Positions 6,996-14,996 of a DNA stretch of 40,365 bases are shown piece by piece. The notes beneath the pieces are model-generated. The model made no database searches, had not been told where the DNA came from, and worked only from the letters and a program-made list of their open reading frames with translations. Source of the DNA: Mycobacteriaceae bacterium 1482268.1 (GTDB taxonomy: Bacteria > Actinomycetota > Actinomycetes > Mycobacteriales > Mycobacteriaceae); assembly GCA_001665255.1 (NCBI GenBank), contig LZSH01000066.1:1-40365 (forward strand). The letters are read 5' to 3'. Position numbers and translations under genes: made by a program. Numbering within the stretch: the first letter of the stretch is position 1; every line of letters begins with the position of its first letter.

Positions 6996-9368
6996 GTGCG
7001 GGTCGACGGGCGGGACATCACCGTTTCAGGCAGCTTGCTGCAACCACTGACTCGCCGCACCAGCGATATTCTGCGCCTGCTGCTGGCCACCATCTTTCTT
7101 GCGGTCGTCATCGCCAGCTCGCTCATCACGCGATACGACTGGGTTTCGCTGGAAAGCTCGATCTCCGACATCGTCGGGGTCCTGACGCCCACGCAGTCGA
7201 ATCTCGTCTATCTCGGTTACGGCATCGCGATCCTGGTGTTGCCGTTCGCGATCCTGGTCGGGCTGATCGTCGGCAGGCATTGGAAGCTGCTGGGGGCCTA
7301 TGCGGCGGCAGGGGTCATCGCCGTGCTCGCGCTGTCGGTCCGGCCCGACGGCATCGCCGCACCGCGCTGGCACTTCGACGTGGCCGAGCAGCCCAAGACG
7401 TTTCTGTCGCAGTTTCTCGACGACCCGCGCTGGATAGCGATGCTCGCCGCGATGCTGACGGTGTCGGGGCCGTGGTTGCCCGCGCGGTGGCGGCACTGGT
7501 GGTGGGCGCTTCTGCTGGCCTTCGTTCCGATCCATCTGGTGGTCAGCGCGGTGGTTCCGGCCCGCTCGCTGCTTGGTCTCGCGGTGGGCTGGTTCGTGGG
7601 CGCGCTGGTGATCCTCGTGGTCGGTACGCCTGCACTCGAGGTGCCGCTGGAGGGCGCGGTGCGCGCGATGGACCGCCGAGGATTGTCGGTGATCGGGCTG
7701 ACCGTGGTTCGGCTGGCTGGCAGGGGGTCTCTGCTCCTGTCGGCGGCGTGCAGCGACGACTCCATCAAGGAAATCGAGCTGTACAGCCCGAACCAGCGCA
7801 GCGGCGGGGCGCTCAGCCAGCTCTGGCGGAAGTTCACGCTGCGTGGCGGCGAAACCGCGCCGTTCCATGCGTCTATGCGGCGCGTTGTCGAGCATCGCGC
7901 GCTGATGGCGATCGCGATCGGCGACCTGGGTGTCGCCAACACCGTGCCGCTGGCCGTCACGCCGCTCGATCGCGGGTGGACGTTGTACGCGCACACGCCC
8001 GCGCGCGGCACGCCGCTGGCCGACGCGACCGAAACCACGTTGGTTGCGCGGATCTGGGGCTCCCTGCGAGTCCTTCACGACCAGCACATCTCTCACGGCG
8101 ATCTGCGCGCCAGCAAGATCACCGTCGACGGTGACGCCGTGTTGTTTGGCGGCTTCGACCACGCGGAGTACGGCGCGACCGACGCGCAAATGCAATCCGA
8201 CATCGCGCATCTGCTGGTGACGACGAGCGCGTTGTACGACGCGCCCACCGCGGTGCGGGCGGCGATCGGCGTCTTCGGCAAGAGCGCGGTGCTGACCGCG
8301 TCGCGTCGGCTTGCGAAAGCCGCTGTGCCCAAACGAATCCGGGATTCGATTCCCGATGCCCGCGGAGTCATCACGGCCGCCCGCGAAGAGGTGCAACTGC
8401 AGACCGGTGCCGACGAGATCGAAACGGAGACGGTGACGCGCTTCAACCGCAACCAGATCCTGCAGATGGTGTTGCTCGTCGCTTTGGTCTACGTCGCGCT
8501 GCCGTTCATCAGTACCGTGCCCACCTTCTTCTCGGAGTTGAAGACTGCGAACTGGTGGTGGGCCCTGTTCGGCCTGGCGGTGTCGGCGCTGAAGTATGTC
8601 GGCGCGGCAGCAGCATTGTGGGCGTGCGCTGACGGGTTGGTGAGTTTCGGCAATCTCACGCTGATGCAGGTGGCCAACACCTTTGCGGCGACGACGACGC
8701 CGGCGGGCGTCGGCGGCCTGGCGCTGAGCGCACGGTTCCTGCAGAAGGGCGGGCTCGGCGCGCTGCGGGCAGCCACCGCGGTGGCGCTGCAACAGTCGGT
8801 GCAAGTGGTCACCCACATCACGTTGCTGATCCTGTTCAGTGCCTTCGCCGGAGCGTCGGCCGACCTGTCCCATTTCGTTCCTTCGGCGACCGTGGTGTAC
8901 GCCGTCGGCGGTGCGCTGCTGCTGCTCGTCGCGGCGTTCGTCATCGTGCCCAAACTCCGCGGGTGGCTGAGGGCCACGCTCGGGCCGCGTATCAAAGAGG
9001 TGCTTCGGGATCTCCGCGAGCTGGCCAGTGAGCCCAGACGCCTGCTGCTCATCGTCCTCGGCTGCGCGACAACGACTCTCGGCGGAGCGCTGGCATTGTG
9101 GGCGAGCATTGAAGCGTTCGGCGGCAACGCCTCCTTCATCACGGTGACCGTGGTGACGATGATCGGCGGAACCCTTGCGTCGGCGGCACCGACCCCCGGC
9201 GGTGTCGGTGCGGTGGAAGCGGCGCTGATCGGTGGCCTCGCCGCGTTCGGGGTGGCCGCCGGAGTCGCGGTCCCGTCGGTGCTCCTCTACCGGGTGCTCA
9301 CGTGTTGGCTGCCGGTGTTCGCGGGGTGGTTCCTCATGCGCCGCCTGACCGAGAAGGAAATGATCTAG
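6996..9368 (+). CDS. Flippase-like (YbhN/UPF0104) membrane protein with an internal degenerate kinase-like domain
   Basis: A 790-residue protein in three parts. Residues 25-215 hold about six transmembrane helices. Residues about 225-470 form a soluble domain with lipid/aminoglycoside-kinase-like features: HGDL (367-370) as catalytic loop and LFGGFDHAEYG (383-393) where an active enzyme has LxDFD. Residues 485-785 form the lysylphosphatidylglycerol-synthetase-type transmembrane (flippase-like) domain, with its duplicated signature TTTPAGVGGL (566-575) and APTPGGVGAVEAAL (about 727-740). The Asn after HGDL is replaced (HGDLRASK) and the metal Asp is Gly, so the kinase domain may be inactive. 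The protein is likely an envelope-lipid transporter. The start is GTG 6996. The role of the middle domain is unknown. Confidence 0.7.
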   Translation: MRVDGRDITVSGSLLQPLTRRTSDILRLLLATIFLAVVIASSLITRYDWVSLESSISDIVGVLTPTQSNLVYLGYGIAILVLPFAILVGLIVGRHWKLLGAYAAAGVIAVLALSVRPDGIAAPRWHFDVAEQPKTFLSQFLDDPRWIAMLAAMLTVSGPWLPARWRHWWWALLLAFVPIHLVVSAVVPARSLLGLAVGWFVGALVILVVGTPALEVPLEGAVRAMDRRGLSVIGLTVVRLAGRGSLLLSAACSDDSIKEIELYSPNQRSGGALSQLWRKFTLRGGETAPFHASMRRVVEHRALMAIAIGDLGVANTVPLAVTPLDRGWTLYAHTPARGTPLADATETTLVARIWGSLRVLHDQHISHGDLRASKITVDGDAVLFGGFDHAEYGATDAQMQSDIAHLLVTTSALYDAPTAVRAAIGVFGKSAVLTASRRLAKAAVPKRIRDSIPDARGVITAAREEVQLQTGADEIETETVTRFNRNQILQMVLLVALVYVALPFISTVPTFFSELKTANWWWALFGLAVSALKYVGAAAALWACADGLVSFGNLTLMQVANTFAATTTPAGVGGLALSARFLQKGGLGALRAATAVALQQSVQVVTHITLLILFSAFAGASADLSHFVPSATVVYAVGGALLLLVAAFVIVPKLRGWLRATLGPRIKEVLRDLRELASEPRRLLLIVLGCATTTLGGALALWASIEAFGGNASFITVTVVTMIGGTLASAAPTPGGVGAVEAALIGGLAAFGVAAGVAVPSVLLYRVLTCWLPVFAGWFLMRRLTEKEMI

Positions 9369-9593
9369 CCGCCGGCTCTTGGCGTTCATCGATTTCGGCC
9401 GGATGGTCGTATTTTGCCAACACTTCGCCGCCCTCCTGCAGAACTCGGCGGAGCCGAATGATCATTCGGTGTAAGCCAAGTGCAGTTTGGGGACGTCGAA
9501 TTACTAAGCTGCCGGTGGCTGATTCATAAGACATTCATTAGCTGTTAGTTCTTCGAATCGCGAGCGCCATCAGGCTATGTCAACATTGCGCGC
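9369..9593. promoter_or_regulatory. Intergenic region with a 16-bp perfect palindrome
   Basis: This 225-bp stretch between the flippase-like gene and the cutinase contains CCGAATGATCATTCGG (9454-9469), a perfect palindrome about 125 bp before the cutinase start. It is not followed by a T-tract, so an operator is more likely than a terminator. The 60 bases before the cutinase GTG include TATGTC, a weak -10 candidate. Confidence 0.35.
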
Positions 9594-10484
9594 GTGAAGG
9601 CACGCAATATCGCGATGTTGATCGCGTCGGTCACCGGCTTCATCCCATTGGGCGCCATTCCGGCCGCATCGGCGCAGCCTTGCCCTGACGTCGAGGTGGT
9701 CTTCGCACGCGGCACGGCCGAGGCACCCGGTCTCGGTCCCACCGGCGAAGCATTCGTCACTGCCCTGCGCTCGCGCATCGGAACGAAGTCGCTCGAGGTG
9801 TATCCGGTCGACTATCCGGCAACCACCGAGTTTCCCCGGGCGCTCGACGGTATCCGCGACGCCAGCGAGCGCGTCAAATCCCTTGCGGCGAACTGTCCCA
9901 ACACCAATATCGTGCTCGGCGGCTTCTCCCAAGGCGCGGCGGTAGCCGGCTTCGTGACCGCCAATGTGATTCCCGACGGAGCGCCCGAGGGCGTACCGAA
10001 CCCGATGCCGCCCGACGTGGCCAAGCACGTCGCCGCCGTCACGCTGTTCGGAAAGCCCAACGACCGGTTCATGCGCGCGATCAATCAGCCGGACGTCGTG
10101 GTGGGCCCGCTGTATGCCGACAAGACGCTCGAGCTGTGCGTCGACGACGACTTCGTGTGCTCGTCCGGCAGGGACTTCAACGCGCACACGCAGTACGTGG
10201 AGACAGGAAAGGTCGAGCAGGCGGCGTTGTTCACAGCCCTCAAGCTGGCGACCACACCTCCTCCCGCAGCCACGCCACCGGCTGCTCCCCCCGCGGCTCC
10301 GCCTCCGGCCGGCCAGCCGCACCTGCCTTCGCCGGCCGCGGGGCAGCAGTCACCCGCTGCAGTCTCACCGCTATCGACGATTCCCGTCGCGCCGGCGCCG
10401 GCGCAACCTCAGGCACAGGCGCCGCGCTCGCCGCAGACGATCTACTCATGTGCGGTCGAGTGCCATGTCATCGGATCCCAGTAG
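9594..10484 (+). CDS. Secreted cutinase-family esterase (CULP-like) with Pro-rich tail
   Basis: A 296-residue cutinase-like serine esterase, exported by an N-terminal signal peptide with cleavage predicted after AASA (about residue 27). Catalytic residues follow the cutinase pattern: Ser112 in GGFSQGAA, Asp near 185 in CVDDDFVC and His198 in FNAHTQYV. Cysteines 30/101 and 182/189 can form the two conserved disulfides. After residue ~220 a Pro/Ala-rich extension (APPAAPPPAG and similar) runs to the end, which closes with two cysteines (YSCAVECHV); this tail is longer than in typical mycobacterial CULPs and may hold the enzyme at the wall. The start is GTG 9594. The last 20 bp overlap the next gene, so the two are probably co-transcribed. 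Confidence 0.85.
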   Translation: MKARNIAMLIASVTGFIPLGAIPAASAQPCPDVEVVFARGTAEAPGLGPTGEAFVTALRSRIGTKSLEVYPVDYPATTEFPRALDGIRDASERVKSLAANCPNTNIVLGGFSQGAAVAGFVTANVIPDGAPEGVPNPMPPDVAKHVAAVTLFGKPNDRFMRAINQPDVVVGPLYADKTLELCVDDDFVCSSGRDFNAHTQYVETGKVEQAALFTALKLATTPPPAATPPAAPPAAPPPAGQPHLPSPAAGQQSPAAVSPLSTIPVAPAPAQPQAQAPRSPQTIYSCAVECHVIGSQ

Positions 10485-11262
10485 CAGTCGACGCGGCCAC
10501 GCTTTCACCAGACGTGAGGCGCTCAAATACACGCTGGGTGCTCCCGTCCTGGCCGGCCTCGTCGCCGGGACTGTCAACCAGCCGCGAGCCACAGCTGCCA
10601 ACGGCAAGCTGATCGATTTCGCTGAGCGGCAGGTGCCCGCGGACCAAGTGGCGGCAGCGGGGTATTCTGGCGCACTCGTTTATGTTTCCGAGCTCCGGCC
10701 GGGCGCTACGTTCGATTTCAAGCCCGTCACACGCGGATACACGGATGCGTTGCGGGCGTTGGGACTTCACGTGGTCAGCTGCTATCAGTACGGCAAGCCG
10801 GGCTGGCCGACGCCGTCGGATTTCACTCGCGGCTACGACGGCGGCGTCGCGGACGCCCAGACTGCCATGGGCCTGCACGCGGCGGCCGGCGGCCCGGCCA
10901 CGGCGCCGATATTCTTCAGCATCGACGAGGACATCGACGCGGGCACGTGGAAAAGCGTTGCCGTTCAATGGCTTCGCGGAATCAACTCGGTTCTCGGTGC
11001 GGAGCGCACGGGTGTCTACGGTTCCGCCGGAGTCTGCGGGTGGGCGATCGCCGACGGCGTCATCGGACATTCGACCACCCCGGGCTATCGGTGGGCTTGG
11101 CAGACCAGGGCGTGGTCGGGTGGCAAGCGCGAGCCCTCCGCTGTGCTCTACCAGAGAGTGATCGTCACTGCGTCAGACCCGGGCATCAGCCTCGGCGGCA
11201 CCCATGTGGACGAGGACGACATCCTGGCCGCCGATTTCGGCCAGTGGGATTTGGCGCGCTGA
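10465..11262 (+). CDS. Tat-exported DUF1906 glycoside-hydrolase-like protein
   Basis: A 265-residue protein of the DUF1906 family, which has a TIM-barrel fold related to glycoside hydrolases. The N-terminus carries a twin-arginine signal: FTRREALKYTLGAPVLAGLV, with cleavage likely near RATAA. The mature domain starts LIDFAERQVPADQVAAAGYSG and contains VVSCYQYGKPGW and APIFFSIDEDID, in which the acidic pair resembles the catalytic strand of related hydrolases. GVYGSAGVCGWAI and RWAWQTRAWSG follow. ATG 10465 was chosen because it starts directly upstream of the Tat motif; it lies inside the cutinase gene (20-bp overlap), so translation is probably coupled. Wall-polysaccharide cleavage is a guess from fold and export. 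Confidence 0.75.
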   Translation: MSSDPSSSRRGHAFTRREALKYTLGAPVLAGLVAGTVNQPRATAANGKLIDFAERQVPADQVAAAGYSGALVYVSELRPGATFDFKPVTRGYTDALRALGLHVVSCYQYGKPGWPTPSDFTRGYDGGVADAQTAMGLHAAAGGPATAPIFFSIDEDIDAGTWKSVAVQWLRGINSVLGAERTGVYGSAGVCGWAIADGVIGHSTTPGYRWAWQTRAWSGGKREPSAVLYQRVIVTASDPGISLGGTHVDEDDILAADFGQWDLAR

Positions 11263-11309
11263 TCGGATTTCGGCCCCAGGCCTCTGGCTGGCGCGGTTAG
11301 GCTCGACCC

Positions 11310-12971
11310 ATGGGGGAACCGAACCGCACCACCGCCGATCTGATCGTCCAATGCCTGGAGAACGAGGGCGTCACGCACGTTTTCGGCATTCCCGGTGAAG
11401 AGAACATCCGCTTGGTCGATGCGCTGGCGAAGTCCTCGATCGAATACGTGTTGACACGCCACGAGCAGGGCGCGTCCTTCATGGCCGAGGTTTACGGACG
11501 CTTGACCGGGCGAGCGGGTGTCTGCTCGGCAACACTGGGCCCCGGTGCGATCAACCTGCTGCTGGGCGTGGCGGACGCGACCACGAATTCGACTCCCGTT
11601 GTTGCGCTTTCGGCGCAGGTGGGGATGGGGCGAAGTTACAAGGAGTCGCATCAGGGCATCGACCTGGTGTCGATGTTCGAGCCGGCGACGAAATGGGCCG
11701 CGCTCGTCGCGTCGCCGCCCGCGGTGCCCGAGATGGTCCGCAAAGCCTTCAAGCTCGCCCAGACCGAACGGCCGGGAGCCGTCTATCTCGCCGTGCCGGA
11801 AGACGTCGAGCAAGCCGAGGTCCCCTCGGAATCGAGCCCGTTGCCCCTCAACGTCCCGCGACCCGACGATCCTTCTGAGACCCAGCTGGATCGTGCTGCG
11901 GAGATCCTGTGCACTGCCCGCAACCCGATCCTGTTGGCTGGTCACGGCGCGGCCCGCAGCGAGGCGGCCGAGGCCGTTCGCCGGTTCGCAGACGCGCTCG
12001 AAATTCCGGTGGCCACCACATTCCACGGCAAGGGCGTGATACCCGATGACCATCAGCTCGCGCTGGGGGCGGTCGGCTTCATGCGCCATGACTACGTGAA
12101 CTTCGGCTTCGACGAGGCCGATGCCATCGTCGCTGTCGGCTACGAGCTGCAGGAGTTCGACCCGGTCCGGATCAACCCGAGCGGGGACACCAAGATCATC
12201 CATATTCACCGATTCCCCGCCGAAGTCGACGCCCACTACAACGTCTCGGTCGGATTGCACGCCGACATCAGCCGGACGCTCGATGAGCTAGCGCCCAGGG
12301 TAAAACGGGAGCATCCGGCCGTGTCCGGTCGCGAGAAGATACGCCAGCTGCTATCGGATGAGCTCGACCGGGGAAGCACGGACGACAGGTTCCCGCTGAC
12401 GCCTGCCAGGATCGTCGCTGACACACGAACGGCGTTGCAGCGCAACGATATTGTTCTGGTCGACACGGGTGCGCTCAAGATGTGGATGGCCAGGCTCTAC
12501 CCGACCTTCGAGCCGAACACGTGCCTGATCTCCAACGGGCTGTCGACAATGGCGTGGACGCTGCCCGGAGCCATCGGCGCGAAGATCGCCCGGCCCGACG
12601 CAAAGGTGCTCGTGGCCACCGGCGACGGTGCGTTCCTGATGAACTCGCAGGAGATCGAGACCGCGATGCGGCTCAAGATACCGATGGTGATCCTGATCTG
12701 GGATGACCACTCCTACGGGTTGATCAGCTGGAAGATGGATCTCGAGATCGGCCATAACGTCGATACCGAATTCGCCAACCCCGATTTCGTCGCCTACGCA
12801 GAGAGTTTCGGAGCCAAGGGCTATCGGATCTCGAGCGCAGAGGAACTGTTGCCGACCCTGCGCATCGCACTCGAGGACGACACCGTCAGCGTGATCGACT
12901 GCCCGGTCGACTACTCGGTCAACGGTGACCTGATCGAGGCCCTCGGGGAGTTGGACGAGTCGATGTCCTGA
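11310..12971 (+). CDS. Acetolactate-synthase-like ThDP enzyme (catabolic AlsS-like type)
   Basis: A 553-residue thiamine-diphosphate enzyme that would join two pyruvates to acetolactate. The N-terminal pyrimidine-binding domain has FGIPGEENIRLVDAL and the catalytic glutamate E52 in TRHEQGASFMAE. The central domain is followed by the C-terminal ThDP/Mg motif GDGAFLMN (from residue 438), which ends in IWDD where NN or ND is usual. Segments such as SHQGIDLVSMFEPATKW and GYELQEFDPVRINP resemble catabolic acetolactate synthases (AlsS) more than anabolic IlvB. No FAD-dependence motifs or regulatory subunit gene are nearby, and there are no ilv genes. A different 2-keto-acid substrate is possible. 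It stands 47 bp downstream of the DUF1906 gene. Confidence 0.75.
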   Translation: MGEPNRTTADLIVQCLENEGVTHVFGIPGEENIRLVDALAKSSIEYVLTRHEQGASFMAEVYGRLTGRAGVCSATLGPGAINLLLGVADATTNSTPVVALSAQVGMGRSYKESHQGIDLVSMFEPATKWAALVASPPAVPEMVRKAFKLAQTERPGAVYLAVPEDVEQAEVPSESSPLPLNVPRPDDPSETQLDRAAEILCTARNPILLAGHGAARSEAAEAVRRFADALEIPVATTFHGKGVIPDDHQLALGAVGFMRHDYVNFGFDEADAIVAVGYELQEFDPVRINPSGDTKIIHIHRFPAEVDAHYNVSVGLHADISRTLDELAPRVKREHPAVSGREKIRQLLSDELDRGSTDDRFPLTPARIVADTRTALQRNDIVLVDTGALKMWMARLYPTFEPNTCLISNGLSTMAWTLPGAIGAKIARPDAKVLVATGDGAFLMNSQEIETAMRLKIPMVILIWDDHSYGLISWKMDLEIGHNVDTEFANPDFVAYAESFGAKGYRISSAEELLPTLRIALEDDTVSVIDCPVDYSVNGDLIEALGELDESMS

Positions 12972-13176
12972 CGCGCTTTCAGCCGTGACGCAGCAATGCA
13001 CCGACACCTCACACGTGATCATGATCCGCATTTATCAGGCACGGGATCGGGACTGAAATCGCGATTGTTCACCGCGGTCAGTCATCGCGAGTGATCTCGG
13101 GCCGTATGCATAACTAAGGGTTTTGAATTCAATTTCGGAATTCTTTCGAAATTCCCGGGCCCAACGTGATTCTCGG

Positions 13177-13206
13177 GCGATGGAATGGCTATACCCATTC
13201 CATCGC
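13177..13206 (+). promoter_or_regulatory. 12-bp perfect hairpin in the mceG leader
   Basis: GCGATGGAATGG (13177-13188) and CCATTCCATCGC (13195-13206) are perfect inverted repeats around CTATAC, ending 33 bases before the mceG ATG. The surrounding 13115-13165 is AT-rich for this genome and contains further short repeats of GGAATT/AATTCC. Either an mRNA leader structure or a dimeric repressor site would fit. Confidence 0.45.
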
Positions 13207-13239
13207 GGTAGCGCGGGGAATCACGGTCGGAGAATTTCA

Positions 13240-14319
13240 ATGGGTATCGGAATCACAATTGAGGGGTTGACCAAGTCTTTCGGGACTTCGACAGTGTGGG
13301 AGGACGTCACGTTCGAACTCCCGCCCGGCGAGGTCAGCGGACTCATCGGACCTTCAGGTACCGGTAAATCGGTGTTCCTGAAGTCCCTGATCGGGCTGCT
13401 GCGGCCCGAGCGGGGCAAGATCATCGTCGACGGCACCAACATCATCGAGTGCACGGCGAAGGAACTCTACGAAATCCGGACGCTGTTCGGGGTCATGTTC
13501 CAGGACGGGGCGCTGTTCGGCTCGATGAGCCTTTATGACAACACCGCTTTCCCGTTGCGTGAGCACACCAAGAAGAAGGAAAACGAGATCCGCAACATCG
13601 TCATGGAGAAACTCGAGCTGGTCGGTCTGGCCGGCGACGAGAACAAATTCCCCGGCGAGATCTCCGGCGGTATGCGCAAGCGTGCGGGCCTGGCCCGGTC
13701 CCTTGTGCTGGACCCGCAGATCATCCTTTGCGATGAGCCCGACTCGGGTCTGGACCCGGTTCGCACGGCGTATCTGAGCCAGTTGCTGGTCGACATCAAC
13801 GCGCAGATCGACTGCACCATCCTGATCGTGACGCACAACATCAACGTCGCCCGCACTGTGCCGGACAACATCGGGATGTTGTTCCGCAAGCATCTGGTGA
13901 TGTTCGGCCCGCGCGAGGTGCTGCTGACCAGCGAGGAGCCTGTGGTCCGGCAGTTCCTCAACGGCCGGCGCATCGGGCCCATCGGCATGTCCGAGGAAAA
14001 GGACGAGGCGCAGATGGCCGAAGAGCAGGCCATGGTCGACGCCGGCCACCACCACGGCGGTGTGGACGAGATCGAGGGCGTGCCGCCGCAGATCACCGCG
14101 ACCCCCGGCATGCCCGTGCGACAAGCCGTCGAACGCAGGCGTGCCCGGGTGCGCGAGATCATGCACACGCTGCCGCCCAACGCCCAGGACGCCATCCGCG
14201 ACGACCTCGAGGGCGCCGACGACAACAGGTCCAGTGACTATGACGAAGATTCGCGTCACCGCCGCGACGACCGTGACGACTCCGACACCGAAGCGATTCC
14301 TGCCTCACAGCGGCGCTGA
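13240..14319 (+). CDS. mceG: MceG (Mkl), ATPase of Mce lipid importers
   Basis: A 359-residue ABC ATPase closely matching the mycobacterial MceG/Mkl protein that powers the several Mce lipid and sterol import systems from the cytoplasmic side. Walker A GPSGTGKS (37-44), Q-loop FQDG (87-90), signature SGGMR (142-146), Walker B IILCDEP (161-167) and switch H199 are all intact. The MceG-specific C-terminal extension is present, from VVRQFLNGRRIGPIGMSEEKDEA through the tail. The last ~40 residues are Asp/Arg-rich (DEDSRHRRDDRDDSDTE), unlike M. tuberculosis. ATG 13240 with GGAG upstream is preferred over a longer TTG frame. There are no mce genes adjacent, which is usual because mceG is encoded apart from them. 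Confidence 0.95.
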   Translation: MGIGITIEGLTKSFGTSTVWEDVTFELPPGEVSGLIGPSGTGKSVFLKSLIGLLRPERGKIIVDGTNIIECTAKELYEIRTLFGVMFQDGALFGSMSLYDNTAFPLREHTKKKENEIRNIVMEKLELVGLAGDENKFPGEISGGMRKRAGLARSLVLDPQIILCDEPDSGLDPVRTAYLSQLLVDINAQIDCTILIVTHNINVARTVPDNIGMLFRKHLVMFGPREVLLTSEEPVVRQFLNGRRIGPIGMSEEKDEAQMAEEQAMVDAGHHHGGVDEIEGVPPQITATPGMPVRQAVERRRARVREIMHTLPPNAQDAIRDDLEGADDNRSSDYDEDSRHRRDDRDDSDTEAIPASQRR

Positions 14320-14341
14320 GCTCGGAACGTAGGAGTCCTTG

Positions 14342-14971
14342 ATGAGCTTCAACTTCGCATCGACCCTTCGTGAGTCGTCACGGGCCCATCCGCAGAGACC
14401 GCTGTGTCATCTCGGAGCTCACACCTTCACCTACGCTCAGGTCGACGAGATCTCAGGTCGCGTTGCCTCCAGCCTCCGCGCCATCGGCGTCGGGCGCGGC
14501 GACAAGGTGGCGGTGCAATTGCCCAACGTGCCTCACTTATTGATCGCCTACTTCGGTGTTCTCAAAGTTGGTGCGGTGCTGGTGCCGCTGAGCCCATTGC
14601 TGCGCGCGCCGGAGATCTGTTATCGCCTCGTCATTTCCAATGCGCGACTACTGGTCACCTTCGAGAACTCGGCGCAGGAGGCGGTCCGCGGTGCGGCCGA
14701 AATCGACGGGCTGCAAACGTACGTGGTGAAGGCGCCCATTGACGCCGAACTTCCTACGGGAACACATCATTTCGATGAATTGTATTTCACCCCGGACACC
14801 GGCGAGATCGAACCAACTGACGCCGACGATACGGCGGTTGTCGTCTACACCAACGGCACCGCAGGCCCCAACGGCTCGGAGTTGACGCACTCTCAGCTGT
14901 CCACCAACTGCACCGACGCAAGCGAGCTGTTCGGCTTCCGCAGTCAAGACATCGGCGGTCAGTGCGCATAA
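14342..14971 (+). pseudogene. Truncated acyl-CoA synthetase (FadD-like) remnant
   Basis: The 209 residues match the N-terminal third of AMP-forming fatty-acyl-CoA ligases (FadD, ANL superfamily), usually 500-550 residues. Typical segments are FTYAQVDEISGRVASSLRAI, GDKVAVQLPNVPHLLIAYFG and GAVLVPLSPLLRAPEI. The AMP-binding loop is damaged: YTNGTAGPNGSELTH replaces YTSGTTGxPKGxxLTH and lacks the lysine. The frame ends shortly after (GGQCA), the remainder is absent, and a convergent gene stop lies 26 bp on. An AGGAG site 6 bases before ATG 14342 survives, so a short product may be made. Enzyme activity is not expected. Confidence 0.75.
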
Positions 14972-14996
14972 TCGCAGTCGGTCATGACGCCGGGCG

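Noticed and set aside
7026..9389. Long minus-strand open frame (787 codons) opposite the flippase-like gene
   Set aside because: Composition is Arg/Gln/His-rich with no domain or membrane pattern; it is the usual antisense shadow of a high-GC gene.
10114..10464. N-terminal extension of the DUF1906 protein inside the cutinase gene
   Set aside because: Arg/Ser-rich out-of-frame translation; the Tat signal begins right after ATG 10465.
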